From assembly GCA_027574665.1 (NCBI GenBank), contig CM050655.1:12395170-12459169 (forward strand): DNA of 64,000 nt, given 5' to 3'. This document shows positions 1 to 11,715 of this stretch, one piece after another (positions within the stretch are counted from its first letter, which is position 1; each line of letters begins with the position of its first letter). Source of the stretch: Rhynochetos jubatus. Lineage: Eukaryota; Chordata; Aves; Eurypygiformes; Rhynochetidae. Below the pieces are notes generated by a model. That model was not told where the DNA came from and did not search any database. It was given only the letters and a program-made list of their open reading frames with translations. Made by a program: the position numbers and the translations under genes.

Positions 1-92
1 TGTTGGAGCTGTATTTTCCTTCTAGAATCATCTTTCAATTGATAAACCTTTCTCTCTTTAAACTGATTTTTGAATGAAAGTAAGAAGCATGC

Positions 93-425
93 TGTATTGG
101 GTTTGCATGGCAAGTTTTTGGTAGCGAGGGGCTACAGGGATGGCTCCTGTGAAAAGCTGCCAGAAGCTTCTCCTGTGTGTGATAGAGCCAATCCCAGCCA
201 GCTCCAAGATATACCTGCCACTGGCCAAGGCTGAGCCAGTCAGTGATGGTGGTAGCACCTTTGGGATAACATATTTAAGGGAGGAAAAAAACCTCCAAAC
301 TAACCCACAACCCAAAAAAGCAACTGGGAAGAGAAACTGCAGCTGGACAGAGAGTGAGGTGTGAGAACAACTCTGCAGACACCAAGGTCGATGGAGAAGG
401 AGGGGGAAGAGGTGCTCCAGGCGCC
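93..425 (+). mobile_element. Avian endogenous-retrovirus LTR, 5' part only (family A)
   Basis: The block opens with TGTATTGGGTTTGCATGG and contains the phrase GGCTACAGGGATGGCT, followed by CTGCCAGAAGCTTCTCC and GGATAACATATTTAAGG, which probably holds the promoter TATA-like site. I recognise this order from a dispersed neoavian LTR family. The same order recurs at 19293-19952, so the repeat is supported within the window. Similarity to that copy stops at about 425, just after GAGGTGCTCCAGGCGCC. Here a short CA repeat (about 430-443) follows, where the other copy continues into a 45-bp tandem repeat region. This copy has therefore lost its 3' half. Open frames across it (for example minus 58-465) are fortuitous. 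No target-site duplication was found. Confidence 0.75.
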
Positions 426-1289
426 ACCCACCACACACACACATTCCACACAACACTAACCGCACTTCACTTTTGTGGCCAGTAAGACAACCATGCTTAT
501 CATATTTCTCTGTAAAACTGTCATGTAGTTTTACACACCTTCATACAGATTAAGCAGAGTGGAGGGATTGCCTAATTCTGAATGCCAAGGACTAGTTAAC
601 CATAACAATAAGTAAAATAATATTTTAAACTCTGCCCAAGGTGGAAAGACAGCAGAGGGGAGAACGAACATAGAGGACAGGAAAATGTATACCAAAGACG
701 ACTTTGTCAAAAAGCTAAGTTGGTCTCAGAATGCTGTTGGCACATTTAGAATACCCATTCTTTAGAACTGATGCGATAGTGCCATCCCATACACATTTTG
801 GCTCTGCTGAGCATCATATCCTGCCAAGTTGACTTGCAATGATCTAATGAAGAAAACGCCTGGTGGCCAGCTGTCCATCGTTTCTGTTCATTGCTGGCCT
901 CTCTGAAAGCCGCTGGTATCAGTTAGAGCACTACGTTAAAAGGAATAAATGCTTAATCCACTTTATTTAAGATCAGAGCTTAACTCACAAGAAGTCCTGC
1001 ACAGTCTGTTGGTGAGTGACCACGGGAGACATACAGTAAAAGTTACGTATCTCTTCATGTGCTACTTATACCCTACCTTGAATCTGACTAACTCGCTGCT
1101 AGAGGGGCATTTGGTTCATGTGGTACCTGAAGCACTAATCCTAAATAAGTGAACAAATAGAGTTGTCTCTCAAAACTTATTTCTTTTCCGTTTTACTTTG
1201 ATGAATACTTATGCTATTATAATTCAATCTTTTTTCTAAATTTTAAAGCATTAAAATTTGATTAATTCAGACCAACACTTATAAATCAA
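426..1289. other. AT-rich non-coding stretch, nothing supported
   Basis: After the CA dinucleotide run at about 430-443 there is no recognisable gene or repeat. A perfect 9-bp inverted repeat (AAATTTTAA, loop AGCA) sits at 1238-1259, but it is pure AT and could arise by chance. Confidence 0.5.
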
Positions 1290-1425
1290 CAAAGCTGCAC
1301 TGAAGTTACTCGAAGTTTGCCCATTTCCATAGATTATGGCCCTAACCTCAGAAACAGGCAACCTCCTGTTACTCCCATGGAAGCTAACAGGAACTGAGTC
1401 ATGTATTTCAATGGAAACCAAGGTC
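1290..1425. mobile_element. Possible ancient CR1/L3-type LINE 3' remnant
   Basis: The phrases GGCCCTAACCTCAGAAACAGG, TGTTACTCCCATGGAAGC and GAACTGAGTCATGTATTTC, followed by AATGGAAACC, resemble the old amniote CR1/L3 3' region. That consensus has motifs of the type 'gttactcccattgaagtcaatggaactgagt'. The match is by eye to a remembered consensus and is heavily diverged, so boundaries and orientation are uncertain. It could also be unrelated unique sequence. Confidence 0.35.
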
Positions 1426-4400
1426 AGCAAGTTGCTTAGCTCCTATGTAAAGGAAGAAGTAGTGAGGAAGGAAGGAAATAAGGATGACAGGCAGGTGTAG
1501 ATTCTTGTCTTTAAGTCAGGGACAGCCTAGTCTTCCTGCTGCAGGTCAGGGCAGGTGAGACTGGAAACCTGCAGCCACTGTCACTCTGCGGTGCATGAAG
1601 GACAGCTTTGGGGGAGCATCAAGGAAAATTCCAAGGCACTGAACAAGTCCTGCATCAATTCCTTCCTGGATGTACAAAATAGGAATCCATGGAGCGCCAC
1701 ATCTCTATGCAGGACTGAAGAAAACATGCTGTTATCCACTCTCACAAGTGACCTACAGAGCATAACAAGCAACTTGACTAAAAAGCATTGGTCTCCCTGT
1801 GAGAACACGGATTTTCCTATAAGAAGCTCTGTGCTATTTGTGCCTAAACATTTTTAGTTTGTGAAAACCTAGGCTTCCCTCCAGCTTTTGACTCTGACTC
1901 CCTCTCAGATTTGTCTTCATTTCTCCATTGCGTTCTGGTTGAAATCAGCTAACAAATTCAAGTGTCTTCATAAGAAAGCACAAAGATACATAAAAAGCAC
2001 AATCACATAAGCTTTGTTTTCAAAAGTAGAAGGACCCAAAGCTCTTTTTATTAACGAAATGTGCACTGAGAGTGATTAGACTGCTACAGCACTAAAACCT
2101 CTATGTCTCCAAGCAGTGTGTTCACTAAGAAAGCCATTAACAGGTCTCAGAGAAGAGACTTGTAAGCCAGTGCCAACCGAACTGGCACATCCACACAAGG
2201 CAGCACAGGGATAGCTGCGTACATCCTGGAAGCAGTAGAACCAAATGTGTTAGAAGTGTACTTACTCTTGGCAAAACCAATTACTTAAGGTTGCCCAACA
2301 TAGCTATACTACCTGTTACTCCCTTCAGTACGTTCAGGACATCAGATTTTAATTTTGTGTGGCATCACCACAGTAACAATTCCTTTAATAGCCTTTTTTA
2401 ACTGAAGACAATAAGCTACTTTGTCCTTGCAAATTTTCAGGTGACAAATTAGTGGAAAAGATTTTAATCAAGCTAAAATCCAGATGATAAACATGGATAT
2501 ACCAAAACCCCCCACCTTTTAAAGGATTTATCCGTAATTAAAATGGATTAAAACCCTACCCTGATGTTCTTTTATATGATAAGTCATCTTTAATTTCTCT
2601 GCCCTTAAATTGGTGGTGCCTAAGTTTCTTTGGCAGTCGGAGGATTTTAACTTAAACCCAGTTATAGTACGAAGGTAATGGTAATGAGGTGACATTTAAA
2701 AGTTTGTCACATGTGGGTGAGACTGGATGGTCTCTTCATACTTCCTAAGGGTACAGAACATTGAAATAAATATTAGACTGGACACACAAAAATGGTTTTC
2801 CTTTAAATTATCTGTATAAAAGCATTTTATCATGTTATGCTGGGCATGGAGTATTAAGCCACTATTATTTATTTTCCAGTGGACTTTTAATACTATTCTT
2901 CTAACCTAATTCAAAATGATGCTCAGGGAAGGATAATTGAAATGCAGACTCATGTTTAAGTTTTATTTATAGTTTCCTCTATTACTTTAATTTTCTTCTG
3001 CTTTTGAGTGTTTTGGTTTTTTGCCTCCACTGTTTGTCCATAAATCTGGTCATGAATCCATTCTTGACTCCGTTTACTTTGTTTCACAAGACATTATTCT
3101 CTTTGCATTCTCCTTGGTCAGGTGAGTTATTGTTTTCCAGAAATCTATATCCTAATTTAGCTCTTTATAAGTTACTGTATTTCTCACAAAGGTTCTTTGT
3201 TTCTCCTCTTTGATAAGAATTTAGAGATAAACCACCTTAGAAACTGACATAAATTTTCTTTAACATGGAAAGGACTGTTCAAGAAGTGTGCATTATTAAG
3301 GGGAACAAAAACATCAAGCTGCATGCAAAATTCTGCTTTAGAAATGAAGAAAACATTTCACCAGCATAACTGCATGACAATACAGTTGAATGGTCTTTAG
3401 GTTGTTTCTGAATCAATTATTTAAAGAGAATTCTCATATAGAAGGCCAGCAAAAAGGGTTGTGCATATCCTATGACTGACTTAACATTTTTTTATGGTCC
3501 ATTTCCATATAGTGACTAAAAATACACAGTTCAATTCATCAGCTGTATCCTGAGCTAAGCATCCTTAGGCCCTTCATTACTTCACAAAATCCTGTTTTAG
3601 AGATTAGTTTCTACATAGCTTCTCACCAGTGAAACAAACATTTCCAGATCCAGTTAAGATCTGGACTATGAGCTTAACAAATTCAAGTTCTGAATTCATT
3701 TTAGAATAGTAGATATAATCTTTTATGTATTACAAAAGGAAGACCCAATCGGAAACAAAGAATTAAAATTAAACTAATTGCAAAGTAAATTTAAAATTTT
3801 GAGAACTGGATTTCATAAGTTGATTGCTCTATAAAATACCTAAAACCTGATGGTTTAAATTCAACCATACTAAGTTTTGCAAATACAGGTTACAAAACTC
3901 CTCACTTTCTCTGTGTATCTGTTTCCTCCTTCAGAATTCATCAATGAACAAGTTAACTTTCAAGTTTTAAATGCAGTCTGGCTTGGGTTGAGCTCTTGTA
4001 AGCATGTGGGAAGGGAAGCTTTGTCTTGGTTAATTAGTCCTTCTTTTTACTATTCTGAATGAAAATGAGTAAGAAAGCTCCTACAGGAAGAGAACAGAAA
4101 GCCTGGGACACCACCTGCAGAAATCGTTTCCAGTCACCTGTGCTGCCAATCGTTTTACAGCACTAAGTTCAAAAATATGTCAGGGAAGACTAGCCAGAAA
4201 AGACAGAAGGAGAATCTGAACTGCCGGGACAAAACCACGTTGAAGGTTTGCCCTCTCTAATCATCTCTAATGCTCTCATACTGCAAATTACTTTACAAAC
4301 AAGTAAAACAGTTGGAAAAAAGAGAAAGTATTTTATATGCCACGACCCACCCCAAACAACTCAGGCACCATCCATAACAGCAAAACCATCCTTGCCATTT

Positions 4401-5084
4401 TGCTTTTTGAAAGAATTTGTAAAACTCTGCTATGGATCATCTGAACACACAGATTTTGCTGTTTCTTTAAAGGCCATACTTTGCAATGCACCTGTTGAAA
4501 ACAGTCCTTGCCTTTGTCTGCAAAAGTCTTAATGTTTCCTTTGCCTGTCACAAGTTGGTTCTACAACTTACAGAACCTCCACTTGCAAAAAAAAAAAAAA
4601 CCAAAAACCCAAACAAACCACCAACACAACCCAAATCCTACAAACCAAATCTAGTAGCCTGATATAATACATTGCAAAGATAATACTGAACAACACCAGG
4701 TTTTTCTCTCTTCGTTATGCTGTACCTTTTTAATGAAATTAATCCATTGTCCATAACGCTTTGTCATGAACACCACAAAAAACGTGCCTGTTGTTACAGT
4801 GGTATCTGGTTATGGGTTATCTAACTTAGTCTTTAGTTCTTCATGTATTTTCCACACTGTCAATAGAACAATGGAGATTATGTCAGCTGGCTTACTAGCA
4901 CTTTCTATCTCAGTTGTACAATACTCTTAAAATACTGAAGACAGTAAGCTAGGTATTTTATATTTGCCATATTCTTTTCTCAAGTTTCTGATCCTTGCAA
5001 GGAATAATAAACATATAGACTGTTTTATAAAAATGCTGTCAAAATTTTCAATTTAAATAACATTTTAATGTAGTCATATAGATA
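1426..5084. other. AT-rich non-coding stretch
   Basis: No coding gene is recognisable. The stretch includes a GGAA-rich purine patch at about 1450-1482, an 8-bp inverted repeat TCCAGATC/GATCTGGA with a 7-base loop at 3643-3665, and an A-run with an A/C-rich tail at 4587-4650 (listed separately). The 100-codon frame at 1555-1857 has no family resemblance and no splice context that I could defend. Confidence 0.5.
4587..4650. repeat. Poly(A) run grading into A/C-rich low-complexity DNA
   Basis: Fourteen A residues at 4587-4600 are followed by about 50 bases made almost only of A and C, with CCAAAAACCC and AAACAAACC patterns. It may be a decayed poly(A) tail or slippage-grown simple sequence. 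Similar tracts recur at 8203, 16918, 25519 and 61974. Confidence 0.8.
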
Positions 5085-5111
5085 CTATATTGAATGGTGC
5101 CATTCAAATAG
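5085..5111. repeat. Inverted repeat (hairpin), 12-bp stem, 2-base loop
   Basis: CTATATTGAATGG at 5085-5097 faces CCATTCAAATAG at 5100-5111 across TG. The arms pair over 12 positions with one unpaired base in the left arm. It lies 160 bp before the larger near-palindrome at 5272. Confidence 0.8.
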
Positions 5112-5271
5112 CAAAAAGTAAACAAGACACAAGAAGTCCCTATTATAGGGCACGATCAGCCATAAACTATTGAAAATAGGTATTAAAAACCATCAGGAAT
5201 TATTCAAATGTAGGAGCTAAGCTAGGTACCAGCATATTTTATTTTAGCTGATTCCACTACAGGACTTGAGT

Positions 5272-5319
5272 TATACTAGACATTCCCTAAAATTAATTTT
5301 CTAGGAATGTCTTAGTATA
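5272..5319. repeat. 48-nt near-perfect palindrome
   Basis: The left arm TATACTAGACATTCC (5272-5286) pairs with GGAATGTCTTAGTATA (5304-5319) over 15 bp with one extra T. The intervening 17 bases contain AAAATTAATTTT, itself a perfect palindrome, so nearly the whole element folds on itself. It resembles a hairpin-type MITE relic or a small RNA hairpin, but I cannot assign it to a family. Confidence 0.85.
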
Positions 5320-8202
5320 GACACCTCCCTTTGACTTGAGGAAACCTGGGCTCAGGATTCATAATCTATGTGGGTGGCATGAGACAGTTACAGGTTTCTG
5401 ATGTACACTGACAGAAGCAGTTGTTGATGCCAGAAAAAAATCAGAGGTGCCAGATGTGTCAGTGGAGAAGAACCAGTCAGGATAGCAATAAAAATAAGAA
5501 CTTGTGAGAAATTCTAAAACCACCCGTGACTTCTCCTCTCAACAGCAATCACATGAACTCAAGATTTGCTCTCATCCTCTTCCTATATTGGTTGAAAACA
5601 TTTATTTTAAGTATTATTTGTTCTCTAAGTGAAAAAATAACATTGTGAATTCCAAATCACAACATGCTGTATGACATTTTTTTGGTAAAATCAACTTGCT
5701 TATTTCAGTATGCAATAGCTTCTGCTGGCTGAGCACTTAGTGTTGGAGAGCAGGCACAGCTCTTACCTTTTAATTCACTGCTACTCCTACCTAAGATGAG
5801 GCATGACACCCATACTACTGACAGGATTTGAACTATGCGAGCCTTCAGTCAGTTATGTTGGCATTACTCAGCTATATCTGGCTTTGAGCATTACCTACAG
5901 AAGCACAGTAGGAGTGGGATCAGGGCTGGGATGGGTCTGACACTAAACAGAGGCCACTGCCTGGGGAGGGTGTTTGTCACTGTCGTGTGATGGTGCTTGC
6001 TGTAATTTGCCTTACACCAGTCATATTTCTCTCTGGAAAAGATTCCCCAAATGCGAAGAACCCCACGTTATTTGTGAAAGACCAAAATAGGACCTCTCAT
6101 TCCAATGCCTTTGCAAAGCAGCTCCTCCAAAATTTTCTTCCATGTATTACTGCCTGCAGGCACCAAGACAGTTAGGGCATGCCTAGAGAGGTTACAGGAC
6201 AGTCTGTGTTCTGTTTATAATCTAATGTATAAGCATTTAGAGTGGGATGATGAAGAAACAGATTAATCAGTTGACACTTTTGTAATACATGGGTGCCATG
6301 GTTACCTCCAAAGAGTGGTGTGATATGTCTAGTAGTTATTACGTAAGAGTAGAAATTCAAATTTATAGGGGGATTTGAATTCAAGCTTAAGGGGAAAAAA
6401 ACCCAAATCAAAATAATAAAAAAGATCCCAGACCTTATCCATATTAAACAAATTTCATATATTACAATCGCTTGACAAAATATTCAATATACCAATCATC
6501 TAGTCTTTAGGGCTAATGCACAGAGAATTAAACCAGATAATTAAGACACAGCATACAGCTAAATAACATTAAACTGAAAAAAATAATGTAGTATTATAAT
6601 TGCAAAGACAGTTAGCTATTCATTGCACAGCAAAACCATTATTTGTCCACTGAGTATATTTTACCTCCTATTTCCTAAGACGGAACAGAATCACAGATTA
6701 CAGCATTTGTTTCACAATCATACTTCTAATTTGGCATACAAGCAGCGGAAATATATCTTAAAATTATGCAGTCTTTTTAAACTGCAGGAGAAAGCATTCA
6801 ATTATCCAAAGAACTAGCAGACTACAAAGGAAAAAGATGCAGATTAATGACAGAAAGTGACCATGTTACTCTATAATAATGTCTCAAGCTGAGCGTTCGT
6901 TTGAATGGGCTTAAACCGAAGTGGAGGAAAACGCACATGGCAATTCCACGTCTTTGTATATACATTCTTGCAACTCCTGGAACACATTTAGTTCACCTTT
7001 TATTGATTTTAAGATATTTTATTCAAAGTAAAATCTCTTTTATTTTAGGATTTTGAATTTAAAAGTCCTGAAAATATTTTCTTTGTTTCAGAGCTAACTT
7101 TCTACCTTGCTTTTGATGTATCTGCTAGGTACCAAACGTGAGTGGTCCTTGAATGAATTAGCCATTAATTTTCTACTCATGACTGTTCAAAACTGCCAAT
7201 TTTTATTATGCTTACACACTCATCCTGCTGTTGGACCCTAGGCACTCTGTGTTCCCATCTTGTCAGACCTGATGTAGGACTGGGATTTTATACACAAAAA
7301 GTATGTCTGAACACAAACAACTTCACTCTTGTGAACAATACCATTATTTCAGCTCAAAGGCATAACCTGGGCTAAAAAGTAATTAATATTATTGGGAACA
7401 GGAGAATCTTTTCCACTGTAGGTCTATTGATAGATGAGGTCAGCACAGGAGATACACACAGGAACCACTACTTAGCCATTATGGAGACTAATGGGGTAGA
7501 CAAAATCTGATAATGTACAAACATTTACATTAAGTTCTGCATTCATATATGCATAAACGGTAGTGCATGATGCAGGCTGAAGAAAACATGCTTAGAAATT
7601 AAAAATACATTTTGCTAAGAAGAACCTGAAGGCATATTAGGAAGAATATGATGATAGAAAAAATTACTGAGAGATAAATAACCTTCCAATTACTGTACTT
7701 GTAATCGTATTCTACTGGATTTATTCAAAGACAAGTTTGGTTGCATGATACTTATTTTGGATGCATGGTGTGAGCGCTAGAATAACTTGTTTTTACATTA
7801 TGAATGTTTGGCTTAGTAAAATATTCATTATGCTATAGGCTCATTTGATTCTCAATAATCTTATCTGGCACAACCTATAAACTAAGCTGAAGACAACGAC
7901 CAGTATCAGCAAACCCAGCTCCAGGCTCTCTTACATCAGTTACATACTGCTGCATGCTGCTGGAGCTGTATCAGGTTTTGTGGTTTACTCTCAACTCTGA
8001 TGATTCAGCTAGGCAGGCTTAGGCTTTATGCTTCCAAAGGTATGAAAATTGCTCCCAAACTTTCAGGGCATATGTTACACTTTGCAAGAAAATACAAAGC
8101 AAAAAAACCCCAAACAATTGCTAATTCAATGTAAAGTTTTGCCTTGGTCTGCAGAAATAGCCTCTGATACATTTTTCTTTCTGAAACATTTCATCTTTAT
8201 GA
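5320..8202. other. AT-rich non-coding stretch, nothing supported
   Basis: Only short, composition-driven open frames and scattered homopolymers are present. I see no repeat family, RNA gene or exon-like block. Confidence 0.5.
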
Positions 8203-8262
8203 CAAAAAAAACCCCCAAAAAACAAACGAAAAACCACAACAACCCAGAAACAAAACAGGAGT
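8203..8262. repeat. A/C-rich low-complexity tract
   Basis: Runs of A and C dominate (AAAAAAAACCCCCAAAAAAC, then CAACAACCCAG). Strand asymmetry is extreme: only scattered G and no T within the tract. It is the same type of tract as at 4587, 16918, 25519 and 61974. Confidence 0.8.
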
Positions 8263-8737
8263 TAAAATTAAAAATGTTGTCAGTATCCAAAAGAATATGA
8301 AATTTCATAAATATTTTGGCTTGTGTTATAACACGTCTAAAATACTCTAAACAGATGGACCAGTGAGACTGCCATTCACGTTTCACCAGTCAAGAGGCAT
8401 GTTTAAACTTCTGGCTGAAACACACAATATGAAGTACACTCCACATATAACATGAGAAGAAATGCCTTGTTTGCTAAGAAACTGTGCAGAGAAAAGTTAG
8501 CTGAAGGAATAGGATAATATTTAATACATTTTTAATTTCTTGGTAAGTGATCAGAGGAAAAGATCACTGTCATACTGTAGAGGTAGAAGAAGTGAAAATG
8601 AGAAAAATTTAGGTTTCTCTGCACAAAAGTATCATAGGATTTTCCAAACAACTATCTGGAGGAAAAAAAGATGAAAGCTGAAAATTCCATCTACTACTCA
8701 ACACAAGAAAAGCACAGTAGCACTGTAAAAACCAACT

Positions 8738-8753
8738 GGGGGGGGGGGGGGGG
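8738..8753 (+). repeat. Run of 16 G
   Basis: An uninterrupted G16, followed by CGGTGGG, stands in otherwise AT-rich DNA. Such runs can form G-quadruplexes and are often length-variable or mis-sequenced, so the exact length is uncertain. Confidence 0.9.
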
Positions 8754-9660
8754 CGGTGGGCAAAATTTATCTTCAGTGACAGTGTTTTAATGGAGACAAA
8801 AAAGGAGGATAAGAATCTTAATCCATATTTTAATGAAGATAAAGAAGATGGATAAAAAAGGAGAAGGAGGAATGTGTTCTTTATCTTTCATTATAAGCTG
8901 AGATAGTCTCTTACAGAAAGGGCGTTAGTTAATAAGAATGGTCACACTGCAAAATGTCACTGTATTCAAATCTGAGTGAGCTCTCCCCAGCGTAACCCAC
9001 TCTGTGATTTCATCTTTTAAGTATACCTGATAATTAATCTTGTAAAAGTATCTTATAGGTCAATTTGATTTTCTGATAAAGATTTTTATTCCTTTATAGG
9101 CTCCACAATGACTAAGAACGCAATGGTAATATAGTTTATACCTTATATGATTACACAGAATTCAGCATGACTTTTAACTCTCCAGTATAAAGGACTTCTT
9201 TTGCTCGAGGCACAGAAGTATCCTTGTGCAGGATAAAGAAGGGAACGGAGGAGGCAGAGCTGCCTTAGAGAAGGAAAAGCTAGAGTTGGGGACTACTTTC
9301 TGCATTTCTCAACACTAAATATATTGTCACTCCTTAAATTCCCAGTGCATGAAACAGAGAAAGTCAAGATCACGTGTTGTTGCTTGAAACACCGTAAGAG
9401 ATAAGGAGTCATGAAGTTACAGCCCTACACTCCACCTATCTACAGAACAGTATAAACTGAACTCAGATAAAGTCTCCCACACTACTTTGTCACCATTCCT
9501 GTTCGGGTCCATTGTCTGAGAGGGAAAACACATCTCTTCAGTCTTAATATCACAAACAATAGCTTAAAGTCAGATTCTAATCTTATGGTTTGGCATTCAT
9601 GCGTCTTAACCGATTCCATAATTCTTGGACACAAGTATAGTCATTGGCTATGCAACTCAC

Positions 9661-9780
9661 TTTGTTGTTGAGTCGAAACAAGTTGAGGTCAATACATCTT
9701 TGCCAGCCGCATCTGGAAACACTGTGAGGAACTTGGAGCATTTGGATTCTTTTGCCTTCTTTCCACATCTGATCTTTATT
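9661..9780 (-). other. Candidate unassigned 120-base exon
   Basis: Read on the minus strand, a branch-point-like TAACTGA precedes a long pyrimidine tract ending TCATTCTATTACAG (about 9813-9781). Then come 120 bases, then GTGAGT directly after AACAACAAA, a near-ideal donor. The 120 bases are a multiple of three and open in two frames. In one, the product begins NKDQMWKEGK and the frame runs on past the donor to a stop near 9583. In the other it begins IKIRCGKKAK and meets TGA immediately at the donor. I recognise neither product. Similar signals occur by chance in 64 kb, so this is a candidate only. Confidence 0.25.
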
Positions 9781-10288
9781 CTGTAATAGAATGATAAAAG
9801 AAAGAAGAAACAGTAAATTTCCATCAGTTATTATAAAGTGATCTCTGTTCAACTTAGTTAATTAATTAAGTCAACAAATAGCAATTATAATTATAAACTA
9901 TTGTGTAGAAAATACAACTGACTTGTCAGCGTGTTACTCCCAATCCCTTATTTAAGTTACTTTGCACATTTGTAGGAAATCATTTCATCAAATCTTTCTA
10001 GGATTTATTGCTTGCTTTTCTATGCTCTCAGTAAACCAATGTTTGGAATTACTCTTTCCCCAGTTCTCACTGTTGAAAAGTTTCCAATGACAAAATGAAG
10101 CTACTTTTTACCTAGCTGCCTACAGTAATACCAGCACACAAACTGACCCCTGGCACTGTAAAGGGGTCCGCAGACAGCTCCTTCAGCCAATGTCTCGTCA
10201 CCTTTACTGTTACCCCAAGCTAACAAGGTCAAAACAGCACCTGGATACCTGCAGTGTTACCCAGCTGCATACCTTAGCTGCAGTGTAT

Positions 10289-10834
10289 TGGCATGGTTTA
10301 ACTCCAGCTGCCAACTAAGCACCACACAGCTGCTCGCTCTCTCCCACTCACAGTGGGATGGGAGAGAGACTCGGAAGAGTGAGAGTGAGAAAACGTGTGG
10401 GTTGATAAAGACAGTCTAATAAATAAAGCAAAAGCCACGCACACCAGCAAAACAAAACAAGGAATTCATTCACTACTGCCCATTGGCAGGCAGGTGTTCA
10501 GACACACCTAGAAAACAGGTTACTTGTGAAAATAAACTTCCCTCTCTTCCTCCTTTTCCTCCCAGCTTTACATGCTGAGCATGACCCCATATGGTATAGA
10601 ATGTCCCTTTGGTCAGTTGGGGTCAGCTGTCCCAGCTGTGTCCCCTCCCAGCTCCTTGTGCACCCCCAGCCCACTCCCTGGTGGGGTGAGGAGCAGAGAA
10701 GGCCTTGACTCTGTGTAAGCCCTGCTCAGCAGTAACTGACACATCCCTGTGTTTCAGCACTCTTTCCAGCACAAATCCAAAACAGCCCCATACCAGCTAC
10801 AGGGAAGGAAATTTACTCTACCCCAGCCAGCACA
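10289..10834 (-). mobile_element. Avian endogenous-retrovirus solo LTR (family B)
   Basis: The plus strand reads GGCATGGTTTAACTCCAGC, GCCAACTAAGCACCACACAG and CCCACTCACAGTGGGATGG. It continues with GTCAGTTGGGGTCAGCTGTC, CTCCTTGTGCACCCCCAGCC and TTTACTCTACCCCAGCC. I know this set as the reverse complement of a very common neoavian LTR that begins TGTGCTGG and ends before the GGTTTAACC motif. In LTR orientation the TATA-like region has decayed to ATGTAAAG (near 10565) and the poly(A) signal region to TTATTAGACTG (near 10420). No internal retroviral sequence adjoins either end, so it is a solo LTR. An exact target-site duplication was not found. Confidence 0.8.
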
Positions 10835-11690
10835 GGTACATTTGAAAGCTCCTGGGTTCTACTTTATTTTGCAAACCTGCCCTCACCAGCACCCAGTTAA
10901 CTATCAGTCATATTTTTCTGTTTGTGAAGGAAGACTGACACAGAAATCCTCAGAAGCTGCTAAACATCTACAGTGATGCAGGCCAGCCCAACTCATTTAA
11001 ACTAATAATAGACTTTCTCTTTATGTTGGCAGACTTTGAACCAAGCTAATAGACAAGAATCAAACTAGTATGGGATTTTTTTCTTGAATGAGAGCCGTGA
11101 AAAGTGGGAAACCTGTGGATGTAAGAGTAAAGACATCCCTATGAAAGGTTTTATTATATAGTTTTTAGGAAAGAAAATAATGCCATAGAGAGAGATACTC
11201 TTTCCTCCAAGTATTAACTGGAGTGTGCTCCCTGGTGGATTTTGGTCAATTTCTGTGACAGAGATCATTTATAGCACAAGAATCCTTGTCAACATTTTTA
11301 GAAATTAATTATCCCTTCTTAATAATAGTGAGTGACTGATAGACACAGACAGCAATTCTTTCTCCCTTTCTTCATACAATCGTAGAAATGAATTATGAGT
11401 TTTACTCGATATATGTTATGAAGTTATAAAACTGAATACTTATTTTGAATGAATGTATCTACTTTCAAATTACAATGCAAAACCTGCTTCATTATATAAC
11501 ATATATGAAATTTCCCTGTTTTTAGGAAAAAACACTTCAAAAAAGCAGGCTTAAATGATGGGTTTAAACAGAAAAAAAAATTCCCTTTAATTTTTATTAC
11601 AGTTTTAATTTAATCAGAGAAAATACTGCATAGCCATCAAGCCTGACATGTTTATATAAGCCTGAGCAACAGAGGCCATCTACAGAGATA

Positions 11691-11715
11691 TGACCATTTT
11701 AACTGTAAATGGTCA
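11691..11715. repeat. Inverted repeat, 9-bp perfect stem
   Basis: TGACCATTT (11691-11699) and AAATGGTCA (11707-11715) flank a 7-base loop. It is short and of unknown significance. Confidence 0.8.

Noticed and set aside
58-465. 135-codon minus-strand open frame
   Set aside because: It lies across the antisense of an LTR and has no retroviral or cellular protein resemblance.
1238-1259. 9-bp AT-only inverted repeat
   Set aside because: Expected by chance in DNA this AT-rich.
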